Below the pieces are notes generated by a model. The model saw only the letters and a program-made list of their open reading frames with translations. It was not told the DNA's origin and searched no databases. Source: an uncultured Lachnospiraceae bacterium (GTDB lineage: Bacteria > Bacillota > Clostridia > Lachnospirales > Lachnospiraceae). Taken from it: a stretch of 7,524 nucleotides of DNA. Below, in pieces: positions 6,196 to 7,524 of the stretch (positions are counted from its first letter, which is position 1; each line of letters begins with the position of its first letter). The translations under genes were made by a program, and so were the position numbers. The DNA lies in contig CANPZR010000118.1 of NCBI GenBank assembly GCA_947589175.1, positions 1-7,524 of the forward strand, written 5' to 3'.

Positions 6196-6229
6196 GTTTC
6201 GGGTCTGTCACTCCGCGGCAATACGCTCT
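6196..6229. repeat. 34-bp direct repeat, copy overlapping the pilB stop codon
   Basis: This is the second copy of the repeat at 6127-6160. On the minus strand it contains the last six codons of pilB (ERIAAE), the TGA stop and 12 bases beyond. The final residues of PilB are therefore encoded by repeat sequence. The region between the copies includes a ten-base perfect palindrome, CACTATAGTG, at 6169-6178. Confidence 0.85.
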
Positions 6230-7524
6230 ACCTCCGCGATAGACGTGACGCCGTTTAATACCAGCTTCGCGGCCCCCAGCCGCAGCGTGGTCATTCCCTG
6301 CTGCATCGCCACCTTCTGTATTTCCTCAGCGCCGCCTCCGGCCGCCACGACCCGGCGGATCTCCGGCGTCACCGGCATGATCTCGTACACGCCGATGCGG
6401 CCTCGGTACCCGGTGCCGTTGCAGAACGCGCAGTTTCCGCCGCCCGGCTCATAGATGACCGGCGTGGCGCTGCCCCGCAGGCGGAGCCTCGTTTTATCCA
6501 TATCTGTTATCTCATGTCCCTTTTTGCACTTCGGGCACAGCCGCCGCACCAGACGCTGGGCAATAATGCCCACCGTGGAATCCGCAATCAGATAGGGCTC
6601 CACGCCCATGTCCTCCATACGGGTGATCGTGCTGGCCGCGCTGTTGGTGTGCAGGGTGCTGACCACAAGGTGTCCGGTGATTGCCGCCTTGACGGCGATG
6701 CCCGCCGTCTCCTCGTCACGGATCTCACCGATCATGATAATATCCGGGTCCTGGCGCAGAATCGAACGCAGCGCCGACGCGAATGTCAGTCCCGCCTTTT
6801 CATTGACCTGCACCTGGTTGATGCCGTCCACATCGGCCTCCACCGGATCCTCTACCGTGATAATATTTACATCGCCGGAATTGAGCTCGCTGAGCACCGT
6901 GTACAGCGTCGTCGATTTGCCGGAACCGGTCGGCCCCGTCACCAGAATAATGCCGTGGGGATTATGTACCAGGGCGTCGAACCGCCGCAGCTCCTCCTCC
7001 GGGAATCCCAGTTCGCTCTTATCCCTCGTCAGCGCCGACTTGGAAGCCAGACGCATTACGATTTTTTCTCCGAATACCGTGGGCAGGCTGGACACACGGA
7101 TGTCGTACTCCACCCGGTTGAACCGCTGGGTCATACGGCCGTCCTGCGGCGCGCGCTTCTCGGAAATGTTCATGCCGCTGATGATTTTGATACGGGCTAC
7201 GATCGCGTTCAGAAGCTCCTTCTCATACCGCATCATCTCCTGCATGACGCCGTCGATCCTGAACCGCACCCGCACGCTGTCCTCCAGCGCCTCGATGTGA
7301 ATATCGCTGGCGCGCTCGTTGACCGCCTGCTCAATAATTTTATTGACCAAAAGGACGATAGGAGCATTCTCCACCTCGTCGTTTTCTTCCTCATGCTTTT
7401 CTCTGGCGCTCTGCTGCTCCCTGCGCTCCTTGGAGTAGGCGTCCGCCATCTTGGCAACCTGCTCGTTGCCGTAATATCTCTCAATGCCGAAATGGATGTC
7501 CGAGGGCGTCGCCACCATCGTCTC
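6208..7524 (-). CDS. pilB: Type IV pilus extension ATPase PilB (GspE family), 5' end outside window
   Basis: PilB is the hexameric cytoplasmic ATPase that drives pilin assembly. The frame is open to the right edge and the first codons read E-T-M-V-A-T-P-S-D-I, matching the end of the GspE N-terminal domain, so the methionine at 7518 is internal; about 438 residues are visible and a hundred or more are likely missing. Counting from that methionine: ASDIHIE at 70-76, Walker A GPTGSGKST (195-203), TVEDPVE (221-227), Walker B DPDIIMIGEIRD (257-268), histidine box TGHLVVSTLHTN (281-292), and four zinc-binding cysteines C328, C331, C363, C366 (LCPKC and CAFCNGTG). The tetracysteine motif marks PilB/GspE rather than PilT. 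Residues 31-50 form a highly charged linker. It is followed after 155 bases by pilT, and its last six codons lie in a 34-bp repeat. Confidence 0.95.
   Translation of the reverse strand, partial: ETMVATPSDIHFGIERYYGNEQVAKMADAYSKERREQQSAREKHEEENDEVENAPIVLLVNKIIEQAVNERASDIHIEALEDSVRVRFRIDGVMQEMMRYEKELLNAIVARIKIISGMNISEKRAPQDGRMTQRFNRVEYDIRVSSLPTVFGEKIVMRLASKSALTRDKSELGFPEEELRRFDALVHNPHGIILVTGPTGSGKSTTLYTVLSELNSGDVNIITVEDPVEADVDGINQVQVNEKAGLTFASALRSILRQDPDIIMIGEIRDEETAGIAVKAAITGHLVVSTLHTNSAASTITRMEDMGVEPYLIADSTVGIIAQRLVRRLCPKCKKGHEITDMDKTRLRLRGSATPVIYEPGGGNCAFCNGTGYRGRIGVYEIMPVTPEIRRVVAAGGGAEEIQKVAMQQGMTTLRLGAAKLVLNGVTSIAEVERIAAE

Noticed and set aside
6169..6210. Possible internal promoter for pilT at TATAGT
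   Set aside because: The -10-like hexamer lies in a palindrome and the sequence 17 bases upstream (AACTAA) has no -35 character.
6127..6229. CRISPR array
   Set aside because: There are only two copies and one overlaps a coding end. The unit is not a typical CRISPR repeat and no cas genes are present.
6608..7300. 230-codon plus-strand frame inside pilB
   Set aside because: It is antisense to the Walker A/B core of pilB. Its serine/arginine-rich translation reflects the complement, not a gene.

Overview
The window looks like chromosomal DNA of a Gram-positive anaerobe of the Clostridia, most likely a Lachnospiraceae-type gut organism. This is inferred from four things: fairly GC-rich coding sequence beside AT-rich intergenic DNA, strong AGGAGG/AAAGGA-type ribosome binding sites, a signal-peptide-bearing secreted protein ending in the three ~72-residue 'YTG...GNYxG...TFKI' repeats common in clostridial surface proteins, and a type IV pilus ATPase/platform set of the Firmicutes kind. 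No rRNA, tRNA, CRISPR array, IS element or phage gene is visible.

Layout, left to right. Positions 1-81 hold a minus-strand promoter, a small leader hairpin and a ribosome binding site for a gene that must start just beyond the left edge. Positions 82-2391 (minus) encode a 769-residue secreted protein: signal peptide, long helical region, three C-terminal beta-type repeats. Positions 2392-2582 are a divergent promoter region. Positions 2583-3560 (plus) encode a stand-alone DRE-TIM metal-dependent aldolase/lyase-like enzyme of unknown substrate. Positions 3561-3766 contain a two-copy palindromic repeat and a bidirectional terminator between convergent genes. Positions 3767-7524 (minus) are a type IV pilus operon in the order pilB (5' end cut by the window edge), pilT, pilC.

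The pilus genes form one functional unit. PilB is the extension ATPase with its four-cysteine zinc motif. PilT is the retraction ATPase with its AIRNLIRE motif. PilC is the GspF-type inner-membrane platform on which both motors act. No pilin, prepilin peptidase or PilM/N/O genes are in view, so they must lie upstream of pilB or elsewhere. Nothing directly links the pilus genes to the secreted protein or the aldolase-like enzyme.

The window is mostly recognisable, and I see no convincing undescribed multi-gene system. The best leads are: a 34-bp imperfect duplication of the pilB 3' end in the pilB-pilT spacer; two minus-strand promoters of nearly identical design; an aldolase-family enzyme that lacks the usual catalytic histidine and has a leader able to form competing hairpins; and a steep positive-charge gradient across the C-terminal repeats of the secreted protein.
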